Of a stretch of 64,000 nt of DNA, positions 25,023-37,596 are shown piece after piece; positions within the stretch are counted from its first letter, which is position 1, and the number at the start of each line of letters is the position of its first letter. Source of the stretch: Apostichopus japonicus (taxonomy: Eukaryota; Echinodermata; Holothuroidea; Aspidochirotida; Stichopodidae). The notes under the pieces are model-generated. The model did no database searches. It saw only the letters and a program-made list of their open reading frames with translations, and had not been told where the DNA came from. The translations under genes were made by a program, and so were the position numbers. Where the stretch lies: contig NC_092562.1 in assembly GCF_037975245.1 (NCBI RefSeq), positions 29,958,054 to 30,022,053 on the forward strand, given 5' to 3'.

Positions 25023-25346
25023 GTCAGTCTGATCCTCCCTATGTTGCTGTGGTAAGGAGTCCCGTGGCAACCACCACAAATCCAACTATCATTGAAGTAT
25101 ACACAGGTGATTCCCAAACATCCAGTGTAACATTTGATAAAGCAAAGCTTAAAAATAATGAACAAATATTTACAGGCAATAGTCCTAGAGTACCAGATGA
25201 AGCAATGACAAACATCAGCAGTGAACCTGCTACTCTTACCCTACCAGCTACCATGGAGACAGCTGCAAGGACTGGTATCTACACCATCACGGTAACAGAA
25301 GATGAAAGCCCAGTGGAATGGAGGGTCTTAGTGACCAATGAAAATG
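25023..25346 (+). CDS. TIE: Tie-like receptor, exon 2: N-terminal extracellular module
   Basis: A phase 1-1 exon of about 108 residues, with an AG acceptor at 25021-25022 and a GTATGT donor. It opens QSDPPYVAVV and contains beta-strand-like alternation (IYTITVTEDESPVEWRVLVT) at its end, typical of an immunoglobulin-like fold, although it has no cysteine pair. I place it as the first ectodomain module after the signal peptide. The assignment rests on the split codons matching both neighbouring exons and on the Tie-type EGF exons further down. The precise fold is an inference; it could also be a spacer unique to this lineage. Confidence 0.7.
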
Positions 25347-28300
25347 GTATGTGAAGTGAAACAATCTATTAAAAGCAAAAGGAGAGTTTTGTAACTTATA
25401 ATATCAAATTGATTGTGCTACTCTCTACCAAGCTCACTAGTTCACAGTTGGCCCTTTGTGCTGTTAACCTTATTACAATTGTATGCTGCTGCCAGAGTAA
25501 AAGATCAGGCTAAACTTTTCAGCATACATTGTAACTGTACATTCCAGTATTGCAGTAAAATGATGAGTTGTGATTAAGTAAATAATGGTAATAAGTGTAT
25601 TTCCAAAACCTTTATCTTGATTTTGAGTCTCTACATTTAATTATCTCAGTGGTTCCAAAGATAATAATTTACGTTCGTCACATTTACAAATTGTGTTGTA
25701 GCCTGAACAGGAGGCCATACTGCATAGTTTTAAACTCATACTTTTGCGTTGTGCCCTTATTTTGGTGGAATACGAGTACATTCAAAATGGCCATGCCCAT
25801 GAGTCGGTAGATGTAGTCGTATTAACTCACGTTCGTGATGTCCATGCATACTTGATACTGAAATGTTACAGTATGTACTGACAAGTTTTGTAACTAAATG
25901 TTCGATACTTTCTTCGGCTTTGAAAAAGATTAATTTGACCACATGTATTTAATTAAAGGAGTATTCAATATATTTAATTAACTTCTTAAGGAGCATTCTC
26001 GTAATTCTCATTTCAATGTAACCTCTCCTAAGTCGCCCTTTCATTTACCAAAGTGTCTTGCTTATTTGTTTTCCATGCTGTTCCTAAATCCGTAATGTTA
26101 AGATATTCATTTTATGAACAATTGGCCTACAGATAATTGTCAATCGGGAGCATCCAATTAGGACGATTACGCTGGTTACCAATAAAAACAGTGCGTGCGT
26201 ACTATATTATTTTATTAGCATTATAACCAACAGGCCCAACTCACCTCAGAAAAAATAATCACAAAGTTAAAGGTATGAACAAAGAGTACAGTATCTTTGT
26301 GTGAGATTCTCATGCATTAGTGATATATTTATTTATTTATTTCCGTTTTCTATGTGTAAACCATGTCTGCTCAAATAGCAAAACTGTATTTTAGGAGACA
26401 AAGTACCAAAACACTTCTTTTTTTTCCGCGTGCATTGTGCATACTATAACTACACTGACACAATGATAACATTTTGGGTGTCAATTTAGTAAATTTGTGA
26501 TAAAATACATTTGGTGCGTTTGTGTGCACTAGCTGCATTGATGCTTTGATAATTATTTCCTCCTTCCACATACATGTTAGCTAGATAACCTTTACATGTT
26601 CTGCGCACTATAGCTGCATTTGTTTCCGTGTAGAATTTTCTTTGACTAGTTTTTATTCAAGAGGAATATATGCAGTCACGCATGTGTGTGTGCGTGTGTC
26701 TGTCTGTGTGTCTGTGACTCCGGCTTGTAATCAAGATAACTGAACGATGCAAGATCTGATCGGTCTCATGCTTGGTGTGTAGGTTACCCATAGTGAGTAG
26801 ATCGTTTTTGGTGCCAATCTCATTAATATTCATATGTGGACTGACTCCGTATCTCGGCAACCGAATGGCCGATGTTGTTCAAACTTGTTTGGTGGCATTG
26901 GTAGGAGGTGGGGTACATTCGTAGGTTAATAACTTATGGCATCTCATTTATATTCATGAGGGGCCGGGCAATATGTAATTTCATTGAAAATTGCTCATAA
27001 TCACTCTATGTCAATGACGCAAGGTTTGATCATTCCCATACTTGGGTGGTGGATTACCCATAGTAAATAGATAGTCCCTATTGTTTGTGGTGCCAATTTT
27101 ATTAATATTCATGAGTGGGTGGGGCTTCGAACAATTTCATTAAATGCTTCCGTGGGGACACAACAATATGAAAACCTTGAAATCTGTTGCAGTTAGTTCT
27201 AGGTTAACCCCAATTTTGACTGGACTAATAGTTTAAACCCCGCCTACATCGGTTGTCAATCAATCGTCAAAATTTCCGAGGAGGGGATTATCGGGGGGGA
27301 AGTTGTCATTGTTGGGAAACATATCACTCATGGATTCTATGCCAATCCTTGGATCAGTCCAGTTTACATAAAGCCATAGAAATAAGTTAGTACTCAACTT
27401 AAATTTAGCTCTTGAATAGTAACTTTTAATAAATGTTTTGTTTTAATTTATATGACAAACAATAAAGTTTCCTACATGAGATCTTGTAATGGTTTACCAT
27501 AGGTTCTTTAGTTATCTTGACATGACCATAATGGCAAAACTGCTTTTCAGTTCCAATGACCTTTGACTTCTTATATTTGCACACTATGACATCATCGCAC
27601 ATTGAGGCTCAACCATTTGCATGAATAGCATGAATTCTGTCACCCTTGCAGTTGAGGAGAAGTTCACAATGCCCCTTTTCTTTCTACAAAGTTGGTCAAT
27701 TTTGGACTTTGACCTCCATTGTGACCATTGACAGTTTACATTATTTAATATGATATAAACTTATTCCATCTGCCCATGGGAGTCTTGCACATGGGTTTGA
27801 GGGTTTTAATCACCATTGATATTGGTAGGACCACACACATAGTTATGGTTTCAGTCTAAATTTTATGTGGATTGTTTTTGTTTCTGTGTGCCTCCTGCCT
27901 CGTTTGAAACACTGTATATTACAGAACTTGGATCCTTGGAAGGGTATCAAACAATACATGCATGCCCTATATTGAATTAAAAATAGCTTGCTGTTTATGA
28001 TGGAGTTCAATGGTCATGTGAGGTCAGCAAAGGTCAAGTCTGAAAACCTTGCAAACATGGTATCTCTAGAATGGAAATGTGCTTGCATCTCATGTAAAAT
28101 CACATACCACACTGTAAGGTAAACTGTGATGTATCTCGCATGGATATATGAACCCTGGTGTTTTCTGTTATTATGTCAAAGGTCATCAGAAATCAAAGTG
28201 TTCAATCACAATATCTCAAGAAAGAAAACTTGTATGTATCCATTTAGTATCAAAGCCTTTACAGTTGTTTGTTTCATGTGTTGCGTGCTGGTCAGTTTTC

Positions 28301-28803
28301 TCAAGGAAGAAACAGAAATATATGTGAAACAGTGTAAGCTGCATATATATCTGAAGAAAGGAAATAACCTTTTCATATCAGATTCTTAAAAACTTATTAT
28401 GTTATCGCAACCTAAATGCATTTTGTTCATTTCTGTTTGGTAGTTTAAATGTTGACTTTTGAGTGTGTGAGGTCTAACAACCCATTCAGGGCATACACCT
28501 ACCAACTGTTAAACTCCGTTGATCTTAATCTTTAGGATGAGTTTGTGAAACTTTTTCTTGATGCACACACAGACGAGTACCCACACAAGTTCATCTGCAT
28601 ACCTGTTTCAATATTTGTTGCCTGATTATTAAGCAAGTACTTAAACTAAAATAATCAAAAATTGAAGCAACACATTTTTGAGATTGAAGAAAGATTTACT
28701 AATGTACATGGCAATGATTGCGACAAAATAATATTAAAAAAATGTGTAACTACAACAGACTGTGTGCTGGTATCACTACCTTACTGTCTAAATTTCTTCT
28801 CAG
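25347..28803 (+). other. Tie-like gene intron 2
   Basis: No gene is seen. From about 26680 to 27350 there is a GT-rich stretch followed by two related blocks (GGTTACCCATAGTGAGTAGAT near 26780, GATTACCCATAGTAAATAGAT near 27053, each followed by ATTAATATTCAT), so a diverged duplicated repeat of unknown type lies there. The remainder is AT-rich. Confidence 0.5.
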
Positions 28804-29064
28804 CAACTATTAAAGCATTGGAATATTCCACTGGTGCATCAATCGGCGATAACGTGACTGTCATGGTTGAGTCAAGCGTAGCTACGGCAAAGCTTCGTTG
28901 GAGGAGAGATGGTGTGTTTGATCCAGCCGGGTCAACAGGCAGCTCCTGTACGGGAAAGACATCTTGTGATGATACTAGTGCTTTAAACTCTGTTGTCTTT
29001 GAGAGCCATGAAAGTGGTGAATACAAAAAACAAGTCCATGCCATCATGAGTGTGATTGTCAGAG
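28804..29064 (+). CDS. TIE: Tie-like receptor, exon 3: immunoglobulin-like domain
   Basis: A phase 1-1 exon of about 87 residues (acceptor TTCTCAG, donor GTGGGT). The order GDNVTVMVE, then KLRWRRDG, then SVVFESHESGEYKKQV, then MSVIVRG matches the B, C, E, F and G strands of an Ig domain, with the core tryptophan (LRW) and a SGEY turn in place of the usual DSGxYxC. The usual B- and F-strand cysteines are absent; two other cysteines (SSCTGKTSCDD) lie between the C and E strands. The neighbouring exons place it just before the EGF region, as expected in Tie receptors. Confidence 0.75.
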
Positions 29065-32000
29065 GTGGGTGTTTCTTTTGACTTTCATGCTTGTGTGTAC
29101 TATTCAATGTAGTATTCCTTATTACAATACTATAACACTGCATGGATATTTAATAAAATATAATCTAGTTATTAAAGGGGACACTATCCCAAGCATCTTC
29201 AATGGCTTAAATGACAGGAATCATTGTGATAAACGTTGTGTAAAAAGCTAAGAAAAGTTATGTTAGCACTTTCGTTAATCTCTGATGTCATAGTGCCACT
29301 AAAATCTAAAACATATTACTGTCTCTTTGTTTTTATCTCAATACATTACATGTATAGAGATATTGTAACAGTAAGTGGGACTCTCTCTTCTCTTAAAAAT
29401 TTTTCAGCGTCTTCATACGAAGTTCTTTTTCTATGGAATTTCCAGAGCAAGCATATATCATATAGGCCAACAAAAGTTACTATTTTTTATTCCAGAATTG
29501 TATCTCATTCTATGACTTTTTCACCGATTTATGTCCAAATTTGGCCAAATCCCTCTGAAAAACAGTTGAAATAAGGCCTTTTTGCACACGCTCAAAAACT
29601 TGTTTGTTTCATTGTTTTTGATGATTAAGCCCCGCCTCCAAGTCTTGTGTAGCAGATTGGCTATGACTCAAGCCCCGCCTCCAAGTCTGGTTTGTAGCAG
29701 ATTGGCTATGCCTCATGGCAGCTACATGAGATATACGAAAATGGTCACCCTCACGACCAATTTACTGTACTGTTGTGAGATGCTGGTACTGGTCGTGTAT
29801 TGCACACTAATTCCATATACACATTGTTGTGCATTTAATTTATATTAGGACTTCGTCTGTTTATAGCTCCATGGTTTTAGTAATATCAATTTAAGGATTG
29901 TTCTTTTGTTCAGGTAGTTTTTCAGAGCAAGAGTCATGATAAGTTTGTTTGATTGCCCATCAGGTATTTTGTATAATTACGTATACACTTTGTTGTGCTG
30001 CTGAAGGCTACAAGTTTAGGCTAGGCCTAATGCATTCTATATTAGGCCTTCATTTAGTAATAGCTACATTAGCATTGTACTGGTGGTGTTCAGGCAGTTT
30101 TGGGCCATGGTACAGTAAGTTTGTTTGATTGCCTTACAGTGTGTTTTAATTTTTAAGTTAAGTTTCCAACTTATATATTAACTGTGACTCCATAAATTTA
30201 ACATAATGTTAATGGGATAATACAACAACTATTCATTTGGAATAGAGTGTATATTGTGCATTTCTAGAATGAAGCATCATTATGAATTGACAGCTTGTTT
30301 GGTATATTTCTTTAACCCCCCCCCAAAAAAAAAGAATTAAAAACAAAAATTATAATCTATCACATTTTATTTTCACTGGAGTATGTATAAAAGAGGAGCC
30401 GGCCATAGCATTACAACTTTTATAAGACTATAAAAATTGGATACGGTTATGTCTTATTTATAAGGATATAATAAGGTTATAAGAAGTATGTTTAGCTTTC
30501 TTTTGAACCTGTGATGTTTGACATCAAATATACAAAGAATTAAAAGAAAATACTAAAATGGAGAGGAACTGGGGTGGCTATTAGGGGAGGAGGAGGCCAC
30601 CCATCACTTTCAATTTAAAACTTATATTCTACATATGTACATTATTTTTTCCAAGTCATAAATCCACGAAATCTTCATGTCAAAATTATTGAGATGGAAA
30701 AACGTGGGTTGTTTTGATAATTGGAGGTGTACATAGTTTTGATGGTAGTCACCACTACAGTCTACAGTAACCTACAGTAGGTTGATAGGCCTAGCTTTCT
30801 CAAGGCGGGCATCAAGAATATGGTCGAGTTGTTCGCCTCTTCTTATTTGACTGTTGTCATTGACGTCAAACTGTATGACCAAAAATATTATATATATTGA
30901 TATTGATAATTGTAGAGACAGAGCAAAGATAAGAAACTAGGAATCGAAATTAGAACTTCCAGTATTGAGATACTGCGTCATTGATGCTCTTGTTTATAAT
31001 TTCTTGCTGAACTGAGGTGAAAGGAGTCTATGGGATGGTAATGGTATGTGTGTGTGTAGTGTAATGTGGAGAATATTGCTTGTGGCTTGGTAGAGATGGT
31101 ACTTGGCCCTGGGGAAAATCATTTGGTAGGCTATTTGCAGAAGCCTAAATCCACTCAAATATAAGATGAAAACATTCTGTTTATTGAAAGACGAATAATT
31201 CTCTCTGTGATACAATTAAAAGTTCAATTAAATGCTGTTAAATTACACTGATTGGAAACAAAAAATAGGTAAATATTATATGGCCTTTATAATGATTGTG
31301 AGCACTGGTTGGTTCCTATATAAGAACCAATTTGCCTGTATGCTTAGGGTCACATGTGATATGGAATCTGAAGCATGATTGATTCAATATTACCTACTTC
31401 AAAGCACCTTTACTATTCATCAAATCTGTCACTGAATGAACCAATCATGATTAAGAAAGAAAACAAAGTTCTCATGGTCATAATTTTTTGGTTATGATTT
31501 TCGATGTTTGAAAATTAGGGCTAGAATGTGGACCAACAAGTTCTATTTCTTTATTTGGACACTGTGGGAATTCAAGAGGAAAAACTTAGAGCCAAAAGTG
31601 CAAATGGTTATTTAAAGACCTTGCAGGAGTTTGATAGGGTCTAAAAGGAGGAATAATATCACTCATGACAGTATGCACTTGTTTGTTATTCTGACTGAGG
31701 ATTTGGAACAAAGGAATTCCAAGTCCTCAGACATCAGTTGAAAAAAATCACCTTGTTCGCAGAAGAATTCTATCATGAAGGGGCATTGGTAAGGTTAGGG
31801 TATGTGGATTTGTACTGTAAAGGAAAAAAACAAAGGGGTCCTCAGTCTACAGGCATCAGTTTGTGTGTATGTTTGTGTTCATCTGTGACACTTGCTTGGG
31901 TCCGTGATAACTCAACAACTGAGTGATGGAAATTTGTCATACTTGCTGTGTAGATGTATTATACTAATAAGGTGTGCCCTATTGGTTTTGGTGCTCATGA

Positions 32001-32315
32001 CATGACTTAAAGAGGTTATAGGGTCAAATGTAAAAATATTTACATTGCAATAACTCACAACCTGAAATTGGATTGTAACCAAACTTGCAGGGAACCATAT
32101 AGTGTCCATTGGGTTTTTGTTTGTATTATTCATTTATTTAACATGTTTAATAAAGAACAATACAAACAAAAACAATGGTAAGGAAGAAGTTTAGATGCAC
32201 GTCTAAGATTTTTGTTGAAAATACTTCAATACAGTTATCATGTCAAAATGGTGATACTTGTCTGAGTACTTAGCTCTTCTAAGCATGCAATTAGAACTTA
32301 TCTAATCTTTAATTT
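29065..32315 (+). other. Tie-like gene intron 3, left part
   Basis: No gene is seen. A 43-base tandem repeat occupies 29627-29714. The stretch near 31850-32010 resembles the GT-rich repeat at 26.7-27.1 kb in style (bases such as CTGTGAC, GGTGC and ATGAC words) but was not aligned. The intron continues to 40657 and hosts the LINE and Penelope-like elements. Confidence 0.45.
29627..29714 (+). repeat. 43-bp tandem repeat, two copies
   Basis: AAGCCCCGCCTCCAAGTCT begins at 29627 and at 29670. Both copies run on through GTAGCAGATTGGCTATG with one or two differences. Confidence 0.85.
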
Positions 32316-32530
32316 CATTTCATTTATATATATATTTGTTTTTTCTCAATATACGGTACATTGTATGTCATATAAACGTTTACAGATATGAAATTGAGTA
32401 TAAAGAGGAAGGAAGTGATCTAAAAACCTGAAAGGCTTATCGAGTAGAGCCACTCCCTAAAGAAGGAAAATAATTAAGTTATCAGTGCTAACAATATAAA
32501 CAAACTAAGATTTCTAAAAAGTATTATGGA

Positions 32531-35500
32531 TCAATAATCACTTATGTAAACTTCACTTAATTGACGTTTAAAGGAACGTGGTGACTGAGAATCATTTTGT
32601 ATATGATCATGATGATTAAGTAGATAATTCCAGCAAGTGTTTGCCCGATAACGTATACTCTGTTTACCCAGGTTACTATGGGGAAAAAGTCTATGTATGT
32701 GACCAGCCTGTCTTGTATTATAATCATGGATTTCCTTATTAACAGTGAATAAATTTTTACATGTGGGCGGATTATACCCATTAATAGAGCGATAAGCGAA
32801 TGTAGCAAGATGAACTTTCACAAGGTCCGGTAATTTCAGCACTTAGCTTAAGTGAGGCAAATAATTTACTAGTATGATCGTTATAGTCGGCAGAAGATAT
32901 ATGTCGAATAGCCCTTTTTTGAAGTACAAAAAGTTTCTTAATGTTATAAGCAGCCGTGCCAGACCAAACTGTAATGCAATAAGTAAGGTGAGGATAAATT
33001 AAAGTAAAATATAGAACGAAGAATATGTTTTGGTAAGTAGTGCTTCAATTTGGAAAGAATCCCAACGCCTCGAGAAATATTTGTTGATATTGTAATTATG
33101 TGATCACGCCATGTCAGACCAGAATCAATAGTTACCCCTAGAAAAGTGGTAAAACACACTTTTTTTAGACTATTACCATGCATCTGTATGTCATACAGAA
33201 TATTCCTATTCCTACCTTCATTGAAAACAACATATTTTGTCTTACCTACATTTAAAGAAAGTTTGTTAGCTGAAAACCAAGCATGAAATTCATCAAGCAC
33301 ATGACAAATTTTAGCCCTCATTTCCACAGGATCCAAGCCAGAGAAAAAAATATTAGTATCATCAGCGATTGATATGATAGTACAATTATCTGACACATGA
33401 CAAATATCATTTACATATATTATAAAAAGCAAGGGCCCCAATATAGATCCTTGTGGAACCCCACAAACAACATTCATGCAATCAGAATCCGTATGAAGAC
33501 AATTTGTAAATTGTTTTTTTTTTGATAAATAGCTTCTAATCCAGTCTAGTCCTGTGCCCCTTATGCCATAATGTGACAATTTCATAAACAAAATACGGTG
33601 ATCAATTGTATCAAACGCTTTGGACAAGTCCAAGAATACACAGACGGAAATCCTATTATTATCTATGGCATCATACAATACATCCAAGGCCTCAGTCAAA
33701 GCAAGTTCGGTTGAGTGTCCTGGCCGATACCCATATTGACTTTTGAACATAATATCATGTTTACTGATAAAATTATAAATACGATTGTGAACTATTCTTT
33801 CAAAGATTTTAGAGAAGCCTGTTAGTACAAAAACTGGGCGATAATTACCTATAACATCGTGATCCCCTTCTTTGTAAACAGGGATAACTTTAGCAATTTT
33901 TATATGATCTGGGACAGCACCAGTTGCTAAGGATAAATTTATAATGTAAGAGGGTGAACAACGTAATGTAACACCTTTCTTAGTATTGAAGGCTTTATGC
34001 CATCGAAGCCGGCAGATTTATCTGGTTTCAAACAAGCAAGTGCAACTTTAAATACTTCACTCTCATTTGCAGGAGACATATAAAGGGTTGAAGGATTTGA
34101 ATTTCTTTAGTAATGATTTGGATTAGTGTCACTATGAATATCTGACGCTAAGGTGGGCCCAACATTTATAAAGAAATCATTGAATGCGCTTGTAATCTGC
34201 TTAGGATCATTGGTTTTACCGTTGCCGACTTTCATCGTGTCGGGAATAGACGACTAACATTTTCTATTATGTAATACATCATTGATTATTGCCCAAGTAC
34301 GTTTAGAATTGCCACTGCAACTATTGAACTTATCAGAATAATACTGAGTTTTCGAAATACGAATAATGTGGGTCAATTTATTACGGTAAGTACAAAACTT
34401 GTCGGAATTGTCCATATTGGGGTTTTTCAACATCTTGCGATGGAGTTTATTTTTACGTTCGATTGATTGTAAAATACCAGTTGTTATCCAAGGATGACGC
34501 TTTTTACGACGCTTTGAGTTACTGATATAAATATATGGAAAGCATTCATCATAAATATTTTGAAAAACTGTAATGAAATTGTAATAAGCTACGTTCACGT
34601 CCTCAATAGAACATATGAAATTCCAGTCGGTATTATGTATTAAATTATTAAAATACGTAGTATTCTTGTCGGAATAGTTCCTAGTGCGGTAGCCAGAATC
34701 AGATTTACTCTGCTCTACTGAAGTTTGAATGAAAACGGGGAAGTGGTCACTTATATTTGTTAGTAGTATGCCAGGCGTGATATCAGTAATATTGTTGGTG
34801 AATATATTGTCAATAAGTGAGGCCACGGTTCCACTTACTCGAGTAGGCTTGGAAATTGTAGGGAAAAAATTGTTTGAAAACACAGTGTTTAAGAAGTCAG
34901 AAGTTCCATTTTTTAGTAAATCAATATTAAAATCCCCCATGATATAACCATGTTTGTTCTCACTAGATATTAAATTGAGTATATTATTTATATATTCATT
35001 GAATGTAGATGTCAAACCCTGTGGAGGTCTATAGACTACTCCAACAATTATGTTATTCTTATTCATTGCTATTTCTATGAAAATGATTTCTATCGCCTCA
35101 TTGAAAAAAGATATATCCTTTTTACAAACGTATAATTATTCGATATAAAAAGACCAACACCACCACCTCTCTTGCTATCCCTGTGATTTTCTATAAAAGT
35201 ATATTGATCTATTTGTAACAAAGGTGATATTTGGTCACTTAACCACGTCTCACTGAAGCCAATTATTGAGAACTCATGATTAAGAAGGGAAAGAAAGTCA
35301 ATTATTGAGTTGAAGTTTTTGTTTAGGCTACGACTGTTTGCATGAAACAGAGAGAATACATGAGGTTTACCAGTGAGTTGATTGAAGGAACCAATGTCAA
35401 AGTAGCGACAAAGACCTACAGGAACTTGTGAGTTTAGGTTTTGTGAGTCATAAAAATCAATATTCATGAACTGCGGACTTGGTCCATGTAGTGCCGCCAA

Positions 35501-35679
35501 AAAATCATTGGATTTGAAAGATTTTGAAAGGGCAAACCAGAGTCACAAGAATCACAAATCCAAGAATTACACCTATTACTGATACACCACGTATGCCGAA
35601 AAGTACCACAATTTTCACATTTAACCTTATTATACGTTTCACTTATGATAAGATTACAATTTTCACAAACTAACATCAC
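32531..35679 (-). pseudogene. LINE ORF2: zinc finger, endonuclease, reverse transcriptase
   Basis: The N-terminus has paired cysteines and a histidine (CENCN, KCENCGTFRHTWC, WICDSCDSG), resembling a PHD-type finger. After a frameshift near 35500 comes an APE-type endonuclease (FHANSRSLN, GFSETWL, GGGVGLFI, YRPP, GDFNIDLL, SDHFPVF). Next is the reverse transcriptase (YGYRPGHSTELAL, LDLSKAFDTIDH, GVPQGSILGPLLFIIYVND, IADDTNIF, FLGVTIDSGLTW). A final piece after another break has HDYNTRQAGH and SIRYRANTCWN. The RT core carries ADD rather than the usual YADD/FADD spacing, preceded by I. At least three frame breaks make it non-functional as read. Confidence 0.9.
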
Positions 35680-35792
35680 CTGTTTTCGATCAGAGTGATA
35701 AAAAAGGAAGACAAAATGTACAAAAATATGTAAATGTATACATCCTTTGGAGTAATTATTGATTTACAGTGTCATTTTCCAGTGCCAAAGAG

Positions 35793-36507
35793 CTAGAGAC
35801 GCTTCAAGTCATTCAGCCCCCAGATTCGTTTCGTAAACTCGGTGTTGTTCTTGCTTACCAGTGCGATGACTTTCCCATCGTGTGACCAGGCTGCTTTGAC
35901 CAGGGTGGTGTTTTTCTTCGCCTGTAGTAGCTCTTGGTTCGCCTTCGTTAGGTCCTCCTGTATTACAAGGCGGGTGCCCTTCAATTTCCGCCTGTTCTTT
36001 ATGCATAGTTCTCTGGTTTTGTAGTTCTGGAATTTGACGATTATTGCCCTGGGTTTACCCGGCTCTTTCTTACCGATCCGATGCGACCTATCAATGTCTG
36101 TTGGATTCAGGTTGAGTCCCAGATGCTGTGATGCGATCGAGGTCCATCATGATGACGTCAGTATTTTCGTTCGGCTTCTCCTCCACACCAAACACACGAA
36201 TGCAGTTTCTTCGGGAGTACTGTTCCAGCTGGTTCAATTGGTTGGTTGAGTTTGTCTGTCAATTCCGAGATCTCGTCCTGCATGGTTTTCAGTTCTGAAG
36301 AAGTTTTCTCGGCTTCCACTTTGAGGTCATGTATTTTGCCAGAATTTATCTCGATCTGCTTCAAAAACTTATCCAGTTTTTATCCAGAGCTCGATCAATA
36401 CAAGCTTGCAGCTTTAGCTCAAAATCTTGGCTTGCGATTACTGTTGTAACCACTTGAGTGACAATCTCTGAGATTTCCTTTTCTTTTGTGTTGGAGCGTG
36501 TAGACAT
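35793..36507 (-). pseudogene. LINE ORF1, coiled coil and RNA-binding type, frameshifted
   Basis: Starts MSTRSNTKEKEISEIV at 36507. After a break near 36370 it continues as a heptad-rich coiled coil (KVEAEKTSSELKTMQDEI, then ELTDKLNQ). It then reads through the junction motif EQYSRRNCIRVFGVEE typical of L1-type ORF1 RNA-recognition domains. The C-terminal domain reads KPRAIIVKFQNYKTRELC and ends WGLNDLKRL before a stop. This is a transposase_22-like ORF1 in a CR1/L2-like element. Two or more frameshifts are present. Confidence 0.75.
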
Positions 36508-36799
36508 TGTTAGGAATCACCGGACCGATTTATGTCGATAACTGTCCCACAGGACTCTGAGCGATGATAATTAGTCCAACGGCTTCGATTGACGACCTGT
36601 AGGATTCTGTAGTTTGGAGCTTTGGGCCGAGGTCCACTGTGCAGTAGTAGCAAAACACCGTAAGCTTAGGCTATGTTAGGATAACACTTTCACTTCAACA
36701 TTCGTAGAGCAAAATTTCTGATGCAGTTCTGCAGCTCAAAACAGCCAGAAAATGATCAGATTTTCAGTTACGTCTTCCAAAGGCTCTATATAAGGGAGG

Positions 36800-37377
36800 A
36801 TTCACATGATTTACCTTCCTCTTGATTGTGAGCTGATGAAAATTAGCGAAAATTTGCGAGTCTTGTCGTTTATCTCGATAGCGAGTCTTGTGTATTTTAA
36901 GGATGATTGTAGGCACAGAAAGAATGTTATTGTTTTAGACCATTATAATACACAGTTGCTAACAGATTGATGTCAGTGATACTTTTTTATTTGTCAGAGA
37001 TGACCTTTCAAACAGGCTCAAAACACATATCAGGTCAGTTCCTGTGATGCTCAATAGGAAAACATAATGACTTTCATGGCTTAGAATAATATACAGTATT
37101 TAATCCTGAATAATATACAGTATTTAATCCTCTCTTTGTCCCTCCACTGTTTATCTCCTACCTCTCCTCTTCCCCTGATGGTTTTTTTCTTTCTTCTCTC
37201 CATCCCTTGTCTACTAATCCCCTTACATCTATCTCTTTGAGTTCACCATGCTCATTAACCTGTCTGTATTCTGTGTGTGTTTTCGTCAACTTGTCATTTA
37301 GCCTCTAAAGAAGATCCTGCTAGGATGGAAACGTCAGGCCAACTTACCTTTACACATTCTCTTACACTGGCTCTCTA
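36800..37377. repeat. inverted Penelope-type terminal sequence
   Basis: Sequence from about 37125 to 37345 matches the inverse of 51185-51430 (for example CTCTTTGTCCCTCCA, CTCATTAACCTGTCTGTATT, AAAGAAGA-CCTG). It includes AAGAAGATCCTGCTAGGATG followed by GAAACGTCAGGCC, a stem-loop with the GAAAC-GTC style of Penelope-associated hammerhead motifs, although the CTGATGA core is degenerate. 36800-37120 shows nothing recognisable. Confidence 0.5.
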
Positions 37378-37532
37378 GTGGATATAAGCAGTTTGCTAAC
37401 AGTTTTATTTTAATTTAATTTTAATAATATATTTACTATAAATTACAAATCAGTAAAGGACAATTGATGTTGAATGTCCTTTATGTCTCCATTTATGTAG
37501 ATAAAACAAACACTGGCTATAAGAATAACAAT
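37378..37532. repeat. Penelope-like element direct repeat, left copy
   Basis: Pairs with 39435-39582. It differs by a small insertion in the TTTTAATTTAATTTTAAT tract and by single substitutions. Confidence 0.85.
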
Positions 37533-37596
37533 TCCTTTTGTTTAGGTTTGGTAGTGAGGTATTGCCCACGGTTTTTAAATTTTATGCCTTTCGTGG

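Larger units (their letters stand above)
32316..36800 (-). mobile_element. CR1/L2-like LINE, near full length, inactivated
   Basis: Reading leftwards from about 36.8 kb: a 5' region, ORF1 (36507 to 35793), ORF2 (35679 to 32531), a 3' UTR and an ATGAA-type short tandem tail near 32316. The 3' UTR words (GAGTGGCTCTACTCGAT) match the plus-strand LINE fragment near 3420. Several frameshifts break both ORFs. The element sits antisense in intron 3 of the Tie-like gene. The 5' limit is uncertain by some hundreds of bases. Confidence 0.8.
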
